From: Rhizophagus clarus
Taxonomy: Eukaryota > Glomeromycota > Glomeromycetes > Glomerales > Glomeraceae
NCBI GenBank assembly: GCA_015698045.1
Contig: BLAL01000270.1
Span: 1 to 64,000, forward strand
Direction: 5' to 3'
DNA length: 64,000 bases
Shown: positions 36,101 to 46,959 of the stretch, in pieces
Layout of the letters: each line of letters begins with the position of its first letter
Numbering within the stretch: position 1 is the first letter of the stretch
Made by a program: the position numbers and the translations under genes
The notes under the pieces: model-generated
Seen by the model: only the letters and a program-made list of their open reading frames with translations
What the model was told of the DNA's origin: nothing
Database searches by the model: none

Positions 36101-37441
36101 TATAATTAAAAAATATAGCGAAACATTTTTTATTAGTTGATTTAATAAAAAAAATGTTTCACTACATTTTTTTGTCACTTTAATAAAAATATTGCGAAAT
36201 GTTTTTATGAGCTAATTTTGCAACATTTTTTTATTGCTTTAATTAAAAAATGTTTACGTTTTTTTTGTTACTTTAATTAAAAAATATTGTGAAACATTTT
36301 TTATCAGTTAATTTAATAAAAAAATGTTTCGCAACATTTTTTTTGTTTCTATAATTAAAAAATATAGTAAAATATTTTTTATTAGTTGATTTAATAAAAA
36401 ACGGTTTGCTATATTTTTTTTGTCACTTTAATAAAAACATTGCAAAATATTTTTGTGAGCTAATTTTAATAAAAAAATGTTTTGCAATATTTTTTAAAAA
36501 TGTTTTACTACGTTTTTTTATCATTTTAATAAAAATGTTGTGAAACATTTGAGTTAATTTTAATAAAAAAAATGTTTTGCTACAGTTTTTTTTGTTGCTT
36601 TAATTAAAAAATATTGCGAAATATTTTTTATCAGTTGATTTAATAAAAAAATATTTTGCTATATTTTTTTTTTGTCTTTATAATTAAAAAATGTAGCAAA
36701 ATATCTTTTATTAGTTGATTTAATAAAAAAATGTTTCGCTACATTTTTTTGTTACTTTAATAAAAACGTTATAAAATGTTTTTATTAGTTAATTTTAATA
36801 AAAAAACAGTTTGCAACGTTTTTTATTATAGCTTTAATAGAAAATATTACAAAATAGTTTTTATTAGTTAATAAAAAAAATATTTTTTTTAAAAAATGTT
36901 GCGAAATATTTTTATTAGTTGATTTAATAAAAAAATGTTTTGCAACATATTTTTTTGTCACTTTAATTAAAAAAATGTTGTGAAATGTTTTTATTAGTTA
37001 ATTTAATAAAAAAATATTTCACACCGTTTTTTTATCACTTTAATTAAAATATTTTTTATTAGTTAATTAATAAAAAAAATGATCTGCAACTTTATTTTTT
37101 GATAATTTAATAAAAAATATTATGAAATATTTTTTATCGGTTAATTTAATTTTTAAAAAAAAGGTTTACAATATTTTTTTGTCACTTTAATTAAAAACAT
37201 TACGAAATATTTTTATAGATGATTTAATTTGGTAAAAAAATAGTTTCGCAATATTTTTTTTACTAAAAATGATTTTTAATATTGGTAAATCAGTTTAATT
37301 TTTGGTAATTATCGATCAGTTTTAATAATCATTAATATTAATACTAATCAGTTTTGATAATCATCAATACTGATACTGATTAATTTAATTCAGTATCAGT
37401 TTTTGCAAAAACTGAACCAAACTGAACTGATCAGAACCCTA
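33167..37441. mobile_element. 4.3 kb hAT-like non-autonomous element, 'CAGTTT' family
   Basis: Ends are TAAGGTTCTGATCAGTTTCAG (left) and the mirrored CTGAACTGATCAGAACCCTA (right), with a perfect 8 bp duplication ATTAAAAC (33159-33166 and 37442-37449). Subterminal regions repeat the words CAGTTT/AACTGA. From 35,800 to 37,260 the interior is a long decayed satellite of units of about 65 bp around 'aaatgttgcgaaacatt' alternating with its complement. 34940-35800 is AT-rich without a gene. A second hAT-like MITE (34182-34938) is nested inside. No transposase. Confidence 0.8.
34182..34938. mobile_element. hAT-like MITE, 'CCGCAAT' family, nested
   Basis: Ends TAAGGATGGTGCCGC and GCGGCACCATCCTTA; perfect 8 bp duplication TATATGTA (34174-34181 and 34939-34946). 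Subterminal regions are packed with CCGCAAT/ATTGCGG words. The centre (34310-34700) has about five cleaner units of 'aacgttgcgaaacgtttttt' alternating with 'gcgtttcgcaacg', the sharper version of the satellite in the surrounding element. 757 bp, non-coding. Confidence 0.9.
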
Positions 37442-37560
37442 ATTAAAACAATAGTAAAAAACTGCTAAAAATCATTTTTTTATTAAAATTATTTTTTAAA
37501 AAAAAAATGTAAAATTATTTTTTTATTAAAATAATTCATTTTTTTTTTTTTATTTTTAAA
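37442..37560. repeat. 40 bp AT satellite fragment (c)
   Basis: Continuation of the same satellite beyond the right end of the hAT-like element, including the duplicated ATTAAAAC. Confidence 0.65.
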
Positions 37561-39464
37561 TTTTAAGGCATTAATTGCATATAATTTTTTTATATTAGAA
37601 AAAATTAATACAAATTATTTTCTATAATTAAATTATACATCTGAATTAAAAGCCTGTCTTACCAAATGTCTAAACTATCAAAAAACTATTAAAAAAATAA
37701 AAGGGTTACATGTAAAAAAAAAGGAAATATACTGCTAAAAAAAGGATAATTCACTAAGTAATAATATTAAACTACTCTAAAGCTGTATGTTACCTAAGGC
37801 TAATTACTTCAAGATTTTTTTAATTTAACTAATTTCTACATACAATTATTGTTTAGTAATCTTAAAGCCTATCTGATTGTTTTGCTTTGATTTGAATCAT
37901 AATAGTTGAGTCTTGTCTTTCTTTGATTGTTTAAAGTATAAATTTTGAGTTTTTAGATTTTTTATATAGATCTTATTAAAACTGATAACTAGAACTTTAC
38001 CTTGTTGATGAAAAAACTATGAGAAACTATTCTTTATTTTCTTACTTAATATGCTTAATTATATTTAAGAAAGAGACCTGCTGATTCTTTTTTTTCTTAT
38101 TGAGTGGAATGAATTGAACATACTTGCACTATGAAATATTTTATTTAAACCAGAGTGTGGGGTTATTTAAACACTTATATAGATATTCATAAGGTTTAAA
38201 ATATCTTACAATTTTTTTCTTTTCATCCAGTAGTTTAATTTCTTTAAACATGCATATATTTAATTCTTTTAAAAAAGTTTTATGTTAGAATTTTACTAAA
38301 AAGGTTATAGTTATAGATTTAAGCAAATTGAAGATAACAGCTTAAAATCTTTTATATTCTTTTTGTTTTTTGAAAGACTATAAGGCAAAAAACTATCAAA
38401 TAGGTATTCTAGTAAGTGGTGCCATCCATTATATTTTGTAAGTACAAAAAATTTTAACATTATTAATTTACATCAGATTATCTTATACTTATACTAGCAT
38501 TTGAAAGACATCAATATAATATATTCTAAGCAGATAAATAGTGTAATAGCGTATAATTATCTCACTTGATCAGAATGTTGTAAATAATGATATTATGAGT
38601 GAAAGGACATCTATTTGGAATTCAGAGGTCTATAATAATGTGTATTGATTTATTTTCTGACATTTTAACCTTCTTTTTTTTATTAGTATTAATTTCTAGT
38701 ATAGATATCTAAATGTCTAGATCTAAGAATTTGTCACATAGTAAAGAAGATGATGGGGTGAAAAAAATTAATAAAGAGGAAGCCTGTTTTTTTTCAACCT
38801 TTAAAAAGGTTAAGTTGATCTGATATTTCTTATTTTTTTTTCAGTTTCTTCTTACTTTTACTTTAGACAGGAGTCTTATAAGCATCATTTTGGATATTTG
38901 TGTAAGTATTAGTGAATGTTGATCGGTGCTGCTCAGGTAATGAAATTTTATATTCATCTCCTGTAGAATTTCAGAATTTGGGATACTAGACTCATTTGTG
39001 TATATCTTTTTTTGAAATTCAAAAATTTGAGGATTAGTATACTGTACACCTTGCAAAGTTGAGAATCAAACAAAATAAGTATACAGTATTATAACAAGCT
39101 TATTATTTATTTTCTTTAGTTCTGTTAACTGTTTAAAGGTTATTAGTAAAAGTATTTAAAAGCGTTTTTAGTATATAGCTTTCTTATATTTATTAGTTTC
39201 AGTCTTGTTAGTAAAGGTGTAAAGTTATATTGGATAATAAATTAAGTAAAGTTATAAAAAAATAACTTATAAAAATGTTTGAAAACTTGTTAAATTTTGT
39301 TGTGAATATATTTCGTATATAGAAGTATATCTGATATGTATTGTTATTTAAAAATGCAAAAAAAAATAATAAAATAAAAATTTTTAACATAAAAATTTTT
39401 TGTAAAAAATTTGGTTTAATACATTAACAGAAAAAGTTTTAATATTTTATTTTGATCAAAATGA
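37561..39464. other. AT-rich stretch between satellite fragments, nothing recognised
   Basis: About 1.9 kb without convincing ORF or terminal repeats. The 71 aa minus-strand ORF at 38841-39056 has ordinary composition but no recognised homologue and no exon partners. The stretch could be an old insertion into the satellite whose ends have decayed. Confidence 0.35.
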
Positions 39465-39712
39465 TTTAAAAAAACTGTTAAAATCATTTTTTATTAAACA
39501 ATTTTTTTTAAAAAAGTTAAGAATTATTTTTATTAAATAATTTTTTAAAAAAATATTAAAAATCATTTTTTATTAAAATAATTTTAAAATCTATTAAAAA
39601 TTATTTTTTTATTAAATGATTTTAAAAAAATAGTTAAATATCATTTTTTTATTAAAATGATTTTAAAAAAACAGTTAAATATTATTTTTTATTAAAATGA
39701 TTTTAAAAAACC
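39465..39712. repeat. 40 bp AT satellite fragment (d)
   Basis: The best-preserved fragment: six units of 'aactgttaaaatcattttttattaaaatnattttaaaaa' with a period of about 40 bp. Ends at the terminal repeat of the 39713-44540 element; the array resumes at 44541. Confidence 0.85.
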
Positions 39713-39798
39713 ACTAGTCGAAAAAGGAATATTCGGTCTTAATGAAATTTGGCCTATATTCGACCAAAATTAAAAATTATTCGACCTTAATTAGTAAT

Positions 39799-40902
39799 TA
39801 AAGATGGGTCCTCAATTGATTTCCAAAATCCGCAATATTGCGGGTTTTGGAAATCAATTGCGCTTAGTAATTCATAAACCCGCAAATAATTCGCAAACTC
39901 GCAAATAATCTGCAAACCCGCAAATAACCCGCAAATAATTTATAGTACCGCAAATAACCCGCAAACCCGCAAATAATCTGCAAACCCACAAATAATTTAT
40001 AGTACCGCAAATAACCCGCAAATCTGCAAATCCGCAAATAATTCGCAAATCCGTATAGTATCGCAAATAATCTGCAAATCCGCAAATAATTTACATTATC
40101 GCAAATTTGCGAATAAGTGAACAAAATTGTCCGCTTTTAGTATATAAATAAATTTGGTTATATTTAATTGCGAAGATTAAATTAACATGATTCATAAGTT
40201 TACAAAATGGACAAAATTGTCCACTTTTTAGTATATAAATAAATTTGGTTATATTTAATTGTGAAGATTAAATTAACATGATTCATGAGTTTACAAAATG
40301 GACAAAATTGTCCACTTTTTAGTATATAAATAAATTTGGTTATATTTTATTGCGAAGATTAAATTAACATGATTCATGAGTTTACAAAATGGACAAAATT
40401 GTCCACTTTTTAGTATATAAATAAATTTGGTTATATTTAATTGCGAAGATTAAATTAACATGATTCATGAGTTTACAAAATGGACAAAATTGTCCACTTT
40501 TTAGTATATAAATAAATTTGGTTATATTTAATTGCGAAGATTAAATTAACATGATTCATGAGTTTACAAAATGGACAAAATTGTCCACTTTTTAGTATAT
40601 AAATAAATTTGGTTATGTTTTATTGCAAAGATTAAATTAACATGATTCATGAGTTTACAAAATGGACAAAATTGTTCACTTTTTAAAAAAAATGATCATG
40701 TGAAAATGATCTACAGTCAATCATAATTTTTGAGATTATTCAGATTATTTGCAGATTATTTGCAGATTTGCGGATTATTTGCGGATTTGCAGATTATTTG
40801 CGATTGCGGATTTGCGAATAATTATTCTTCAAAATCCGCAATATTCCGCAATATCGCAAATCGCAATTAATCCGCAATTAGGGTATTGCGGACACATCTT
40901 TA
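39799..40902. mobile_element. hAT-like MITE, 'CGCAAAT' family, copy 2
   Basis: Ends TAAAGATGGGTCC and GGACACATCTTTA with a perfect 8 bp duplication TTAGTAAT (39791-39798 and 40903-40910). Subterminal CGCAAAT words as in copy 1 (23421-25073), opposite orientation. It lacks the 41 bp satellite and the ORF start of copy 1 but carries a seven-unit 91 bp satellite instead. The minus-strand ORFs here are translations of the CGCAAAT words. Confidence 0.9.
40117..40690. repeat. 91 bp satellite with TGGACAA palindrome
   Basis: The dyad 'tggacaaaattgtcca' recurs at 40208, 40299, 40390, 40481, 40572 and 40663, exactly 91 bp apart, with a diverged unit at 40117. Copy 1 of the MITE contains a single inverted copy of this unit at about 24745-24835. 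Confidence 0.95.
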
Positions 40903-41225
40903 TTAGTAATGATCTATGATTAAACATATATTTGATGTTGTTGAATCATAGTCGAATAGTGTATATTAATTGAGCGTTACATCATGTATCACGTAACTAA
41001 TTAAAGCTTAAAAAAAAGACTAAATTTAATGAAGTTTCTAAAACTTCTTTCCTTTTTCCTTCACTATTTCCTTTCGTTTTTTACCTCCTTTCGTCCTTTC
41101 CCTATTTTTTATTTTTCCCCTTTCTTTCTTTTTCTTTCCTTCATATTTTCCTTTATCTTTTCCCTTTCATTCCCTTTCTTAATTTCTCTTTTCCCACTTC
41201 TTCCGCACTTTCTTTAAAAATCCTC

Positions 41226-42970
41226 AATGAAACGGCTCGTTTTAAGCAGATATTTTGGTCTTCTTTGGATGCGAAATTTCATGGTAAAAATTTTTTTCTT
41301 TAACTACTCTTAATTTAACAAACAGCTTCTAAAAGTTCAGTTACTTCTTTTTATTTAGTATTTTCTTGGATCTTTTCTTTGGATCTCGGTAAGTGAAATT
41401 GTTTTTGCTTTTAACTTTAAATGAACTTTATTAACAGTTTATTTTTTTATTTTGCAGGCAACCAGTTCTTTGTGTTATCTGAATATTAGGAACCATTTCT
41501 TTTTGCGGCTCTTTGGATGTGATGTTTTGGTAAGAGTTGTAAAGTTTAATTTTTTTATCCTATGACTTCTAAAGGGCAGTTAATAATTTTGTTTTTTTTC
41601 ATTTTTTTTTAAACGGTTGGCTCTTCAGTAGGATCTCGGGAGTATCTTTTCATTTTTTTTTCATTTCTTTTAGACGGTTGACTCTTCGGTAAGATTTTAG
41701 AAGTATCTTTTTATTTTATTTTAATATTTTACGATATTTACTAATGACTCGTTTTTACTCTTTTTTAGATGGCTAGCTCTTTGTATAGAATTTTGGTGAG
41801 TATTTTAATTTTTTCATTTTATTTTGTGATTTTTACAATGTTTATTAACAACTTGTTTTACTCCTTTTAGATAGTTGATACTCATGTAGAATTTGGTAAT
41901 AACGAGACAGTTTTAACAACTCAGCTTTTAGTGAATTTTAATATTTTTTTTTATTTTTAATTAAATTTATTTTTTTAATGAATCATGTATTAATATTTTG
42001 ATTATTTTAATTATAGACGGCTAATTTTCAACATCTTTGATATAATTTCGGTAAGATGAAATATTCAGTTTATTTATTTAATGAAACAATTACTACCGTT
42101 TTGATTCTCTATTTTTTTTAGGCGAGTTCAGTTTTTTTGACGTAAGAATTCAGTGAGTATTTTTTTTTTAAGATTTCTTTCGCCTTTTAAAAATAATTAC
42201 TAATTTATTTTTTCTTTTTTTTAGGCAGTTTGTTCCTTGGCTCTCTGGACGCGAAATTTGACAAGAATGATTTTTGACGAAACTTCAAGTCTTTGGATGT
42301 GTGAATTTGATGGTGTGTTTTATTTGTCTTTAATTATTCATTTTATTGAAACTGTATCTAACAGATTTGATATTTTTTTTTTTTTTTAGATGTTCTTTCA
42401 GATTATTATGACATGGGATTTCGGCAAGTAATACCATTTTTTTAGATGACTTTTTGGCTCTTTGGATGCATGGGATGGGATTTCAGTGAGTTAAGGATTT
42501 TCTTAAATTATTTTTTTATAAAATGTTTTACATTAACATTTTGATTTTCTTTTTTTAGACGGGTTTATTGAATATTTATGATAAGGATTATTGATTGAAT
42601 TTATTCTATTTAATGGTGTTTATTCCTTTTTTTAGATAAGTTTGGACTGTTTAACGGTGTTTATTCCTTTTTTTTAGACAAGTTTGGACACATGAAATCT
42701 GCCAGTATATCTTTTTTTTAGATGGATCTGGACATGTGGAATTTGGTGGGTAATCAATTATTTTTTTTTTAGTTTTTATTTTTTTTCTTTTAGCGAAACA
42801 TTTAATAACGCTTTGTTATTTATTTTTTTTTTAGGAGAACAATTATTCTTTAAGATTTTTAGATATGCAGATTTATAGTATGTTTTTTATTGGTTATAAT
42901 TTTTTATTTTTATGAATCGTTAATTAATGAATTTGTTTTTTATTTTTTTTTAGGTTGCCCTTTGACTTTT
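41226..42970 (+). repeat. Decayed array of about 16 exon-like blocks with intron-like spacers
   Basis: After a pyrimidine-rich tract (41040-41225) similar blocks recur every 80-120 bp: a T run ending in TTTTTTAG, then 'acggttggctctttggatgtgaaatttcg' in varying states, then GTGAGT or GTAAG. Clear examples start near 41462, 41673, 41769, 41872, 42017, 42226, 42390, 42561, 42636 and 42719. A few have lost the acceptor AG or donor GT. Block lengths are about 25-45 nt; no frame stays open. Organisation is the same as the 28462-30217 array but the sequence is unrelated and older. Confidence 0.7.
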
Positions 42971-43095
42971 ATATAATGTGAATTTAGGATTTTTTAGGAT
43001 ACTTGATTGTGTAGATGATGGTTGTGAATATAATGGTAAATAGATTAATGTGAATAATAACAAGTGATAATATATATATAGATAAATGTTAGATA

Positions 43096-44207
43096 TGGGC
43101 CAGTGCAAAAAGATTCATACCTCATTAAATAAGGAAATGATTTGCACCAAGAAATATACGTACGATCAAAACAAAGTGGGCTGAAAAAAAAAATATATAT
43201 TACAATAATTTCAAATAAATATTTTTTACTATGGTTTTTTTGTCCTAATACTTATAGCTCCGCCATGAAACGAACTGGCTCACCGTTAACTGGTAATGAA
43301 AAGTCGATGGTAATATCCGTTTACAATTATTTTTCAAGGGTTAACTTTAAAACAGAGGATCATCAGAAGGTCACATTATGCAAGCGGGTTGCTGAAGCAT
43401 TGGGAATAGCTGAGAGTACAGTTGGAGCTGTGGTGGCGGACTGGAATAAGCGTGGTGATAATACTTTTACACCAAATAAACCCCTCAGAAGACCTAAATT
43501 ACAACCCGATGAAAATATTTCAGAAATTTTGTGTACAAAAATTCTGAATGCTAATAAAACGGCTGAACAACTTTCTACACATACCTTGCAACAATTTCTT
43601 GCTAAAAAAGGATATAACTTTTCTAAATGGAAGCTTCTTCGAGTAGTACACCAGCTGGGCTTCTATTACGGTTAAGGTGAATGTAGAAATCTTCTTCATG
43701 AGTCACCAAATAATGTTACATTCTGTAGTCGCTATCTTCGTTTCCAGTTTGCTAATTTAGAAGGTAAGTTAACATTGCAGAATAATATGAACATGAAGTT
43801 AATTTTACCCCTCCTTACCATTGTGAACTCCAACCTATTGAAGGTGTTTGGTCAGTTGCAAAAGGTGAAGTTGCACGCTCAGGTCCTCACCCAAACCTTT
43901 TATCTGTTAGAAATACACTTCTAAATGCATTTAAAGAAAAAATTTCTTCAAAAGTTATAGTTGGGCTTTGGAGAAGAGCACTTAAAAACGCTAAAGAATA
44001 TTTTGAGTCTGACGAAAATATACAATTATTGGATGAAGAATTTGATGGTTATAGTAGTTCTGATAACGATCACGTGATATGATGTAATATTTATATCATA
44101 ACTTTCCCAATATGTACTGATAATAAATAAATAAAAAAAAAATTTACATAGTAAAAATTTTTTTATTTACGCAATATCTGAAGTACGAATCTTTTTGCAT
44201 CGGCCCA
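43096..44207 (+). mobile_element. Tc1/mariner-type element with internal deletion
   Basis: Terminal inverted repeats TGGGCCAGTGCAAAAAGATTC and the mirrored right end (GAATCTTTTTGCATCGGCCCA), both flanked by TA (43094-43095 and 44208-44209). It encloses a transposase whose central catalytic part is missing. 1.1 kb. Confidence 0.9.
43265..44083 (+). pseudogene. Tc1/mariner transposase lacking the central catalytic core
   Basis: From ATG 43265 the frame reads MKRTGSPLTGNEKSMVISVY and continues through a helix-turn-helix region (CKRVAEALGIAESTVGAVV) and a winged-helix linker to a stop at 43673-43675. Coding character resumes with FQFANLEG and, after a deletion, PPYHCELQPIEGVWSVAKGEVA, the third-acid neighbourhood of the DDE domain (pattern PYxxxLNPIExxW), ending in an acidic tail and TGA at 44081-44083. 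The first two catalytic aspartates are absent: roughly the middle third of a normal 340 aa enzyme is missing. Inactive, though its terminal repeats look good enough to have been mobilised in trans. Confidence 0.8.
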
Positions 44208-44540
44208 TAGAATTTTATATAATATTATAATATGTAGCTATAAATAAAATGTTAATAAAACTACTATTATTTGACCTTAAAAAACCTCTAGTTCGACCTA
44301 TTTATCAATTATATTTGGGTTACATATAGTAGTTGAATATAATTTTTTTTAGGGTCAAATAAATATATAATAATGTCCTAATATAGGTAAAATGACAGTC
44401 AAATTTTCTTTCCAAATTTAAGATGATTGGCACCTTAAATACGCCAAAAAAATCAGCCTCAATTTGACATAGGTTAAATCATCATTCAACCTATATTCGA
44501 CCTGATCAAATTTAGGCCAAATTGTCCTTTTTCAACTAGT

Positions 44541-44640
44541 AAACAGTTAAATATCATTTTTTTTTATTAAAATAATTTTTAAAAAATGTTAAAATTATTT
44601 TTTTTATTAAACTATTTAAACATTTTTTTCAAAGTATTTT
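44541..44640. repeat. 40 bp AT satellite fragment (e)
   Basis: Resumption of the satellite after the 39713-44540 element ('aaacagttaaatatcatttt...'). Confidence 0.7.
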
Positions 44641-44860
44641 AAATTTGAATTTAATCAGATTTGAATCAAATTTAAATTAAATTCAGATTAAATTCAGATT
44701 AAACTTAAATTAGTTTTGAATTTTAGGTCTACAGATTAGACTCAGATTTTAAATATATATACAAATTTTAAATTTGAATTTAAAATTAATAGATCCAGAT
44801 TTGTCAGATCAAATTTAAATTTGATAAATCTGATTTAATCTGATTCATATAGAATTCTAA
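44640..44860. repeat. Word-repeat block 'ATTCAGATTAAA'
   Basis: Dense repetition of 'aaattcagatt', 'gatttgaat' and their complements on both halves around a short centre resembles the subterminal regions of the hAT-like MITEs in this window, but no terminal repeat or target duplication could be found. Confidence 0.4.
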
Positions 44861-44899
44861 TTATATAAAATTAAAAAAATAAAAATATTTATAATATTT

Positions 44900-46866
44900 T
44901 TATTAAAATGATAAAACAACAACTCTCCTTGATGATCACTCAGACCAAATTTCTCAGCAAAAAAATTTTTTGAGTTTTCGTCGTTGGAACAAACTATTAT
45001 ACTTATAAACATGTCACAAACAACTAAAAACAATGTAAGTAAAGAGTTTATTGATGGCCTTAAAGGCCACTTTGGCTTCGGTATCTTGGAGAACTTGGAA
45101 CAAGATAAAAAACACTTGCAGAAAAGGTGGCCTCGTGCAAGTTCGTGAGATATACAAAATAACGTTCCTCTCTAGGAGAGCGGCAAACTAGGTAGACTAG
45201 GCTATCCTGGTCATATATCAAGGGAGCTATCAAGATATTGGGATATATGCCCGTTTATCTTGGACTATGTTCAGGTCTTGGCGAAGGATACCTTGGAGAG
45301 CGCTTTAGAGCTCTCGCGGCAAAATTTGGAAAAGGTCTCCAAATTGGGTCAAGAGATAACTCAGGATGCACCAATCATAGACTCCGATGCAAACGCCCAG
45401 ATGGATATAGAAATATCTATCCCAGAGGTGAACCAATCAACTACTAACATGATGCTGATCACAAAAGAATCGAATGATGAAACAAGTTTTCAACCTGTAT
45501 TGTCCAAATCACAAAAGAAGAAACAACGCAAGAAGGTTAAAGCTGAACGGGAAGCTGCTAAGGCCCAAAAAAGTTCTAGTTCCTCTCTGGATCCTTTTGC
45601 CAAACAGTTTACTCCCCCCATGCAAGAAGAAGTAACAGGTAACGAAACACTTACTCAACCGCCTGAAAAGAAAGCTAAGTCGCCAGACAAGCCGAATACA
45701 AGAAAGGTGGTAAAAAATGAAGTGTCAACTGTTATTACTGGATATCAGCCTGCCCTTAATTCCCAGGCCTTCGTTCGCGATATCATAGTATATGACATCC
45801 CGGCTAAATGGGACAACATTACCATTATCAACGCGCTTTCTGACTGGGGAAAGGTTATCTCTATGACTGTCAAATGGCAGAAGAAATATAAGACACTACG
45901 TGTCAAGATAGAGATTTCACAATTATTTAGGAATTATGAAAAACACTGGATGGCGCCGTTAATAGGTTTTCCAGTCTGATGGTTTCCAGCATCATGGTCT
46001 TTACAAGAACGAAAAGAAAGAGAAAGGTATCAAGCTGCAGTATTGAATCCATCAGAGAGCATGACTTCAGCTACGCTGGTACACAAAGATAATGAAGACT
46101 ACCTCATATCCCATAATATTAATATGTTCAAAGAAGTAAAATTACCGGATGGCAAGAGGAAAATAAGTGGATATTTATCAAATTGGGACGACCTACATCG
46201 GTTAATAAATTCCCCAAATGTTTGGCATGGCGAAACAGTTGATTGGACACGCCATACCTCGCCATCTCACAACCCTAGGAAGTTGACGAAGTCTCCTGAT
46301 GAGAAGAGCAAAGGGATGACTAAAAGTACTAACGCTTCCTTCCCAAACTATAGTAGCGCCAAAACACGACCTAGTAAGAAGGTTGCGACAGGTGCTAATA
46401 ATATCCCAGTGCATTGCAGTAGAGGTAACGCCTCATACCAACAATATTCATCCAGTACTAAACCAGGAAAAGACTCTCCGAAAACTGAGTACAATGACAA
46501 GAAACACAAAAAGTCAAAAAGGTCTTCTACTTCGAAAAGGATGATCATGGCTGAAATCACACGAATAAACGAAGTATTAGAAAGTTTATTAAAGAGAATG
46601 CCTGCATGAGGAAACTTAGGGGTTTTTTGTTGGGATTAGAACCAACTGATTTAGTAAATTGTAATTATTAGTATTAGGATAGATCCAAATTTTTCTTTTT
46701 TTTTACATTCTTCCCTATATGCGTTATTTTTTAATTATTGGCAATATGATTGAACTGTGGTCTTACCTTGGAGCATAACTTGCCACTAATGTATTGGTCA
46801 TAAAGTAACCTCCCTACTATAGTAAATAAAGATTATGCGCTATCAATGCCATTAAAGTTAAAAAAA
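44900..46866 (+). mobile_element. LINE-type element: ORF1 plus 3' UTR, no reverse transcriptase
   Basis: A probable 5' UTR (44900-45010), a decayed ORF1 (45011-46609) and a 3' UTR with 'tgattgaactgt', AATAAAG (46824) and A-rich end (46850-46866). No ORF2 with reverse transcriptase follows; directly downstream is AT satellite-like sequence. Either an internally deleted copy or a separate ORF1-only family. Confidence 0.6.
45011..46609 (+). pseudogene. LINE ORF1-like gene with RRM-like region, decayed
   Basis: N-terminal piece MSQTTKNNVSKEFIDGLKGH (ATG 45011, stop 45146-45148); a second frame from about 45210 (HISRELSRYWDICPFILDYV) runs without stop to 45979, through a basic coiled coil (QKKKQRKKVKAEREAAKAQK) and a globular region beginning FVRDIIVYDIPAKWDNITII and GKVISMTVKWQKKYKTLRVK, which has the beta-alpha-beta pattern of an RNA-recognition motif; a stop at 45977-45979 is followed in frame by WFPASWSLQERKERERYQAA and a Ser/Lys-rich tail ending in TGA 46607-46609. 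LINE ORF1 proteins commonly combine a coiled coil and an RRM and bind the element RNA. At least one frame change near 45150-45210 and one stop make this copy non-functional. Confidence 0.6.
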
Positions 46867-46959
46867 ATTAAAATGATAAAAAACTGTTGCAAATCAATTT
46901 TTTAATTTTTTATCATATTAAATTAAAAAAAAACAAAAACATTTCACAATATTTTATCA

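Larger units (their letters stand above)
39713..44540. mobile_element. 4.8 kb TIR element hosting other insertions
   Basis: Terminal inverted repeat ACTAGTCGAAAAAGG (39713) and CCTTTTTCAACTAGT (44540), continued by mirrored 'ggcctatattcgacc' type words on both sides. Satellite flanks both ends. The original interior survives only as 40911-41020 and 44210-44540; the remainder is occupied by the MITE at 39799-40902, the micro-exon-like array at 41226-42970 and the Tc1/mariner element at 43096-44207. Superfamily not assigned; no own transposase. Confidence 0.7.

Noticed and set aside
39864-40124. ORFs rich in ICGFADYLR words
   Set aside because: They translate the CGCAAAT words of the MITE; the same peptides appear in the other copy near 24817-25020.
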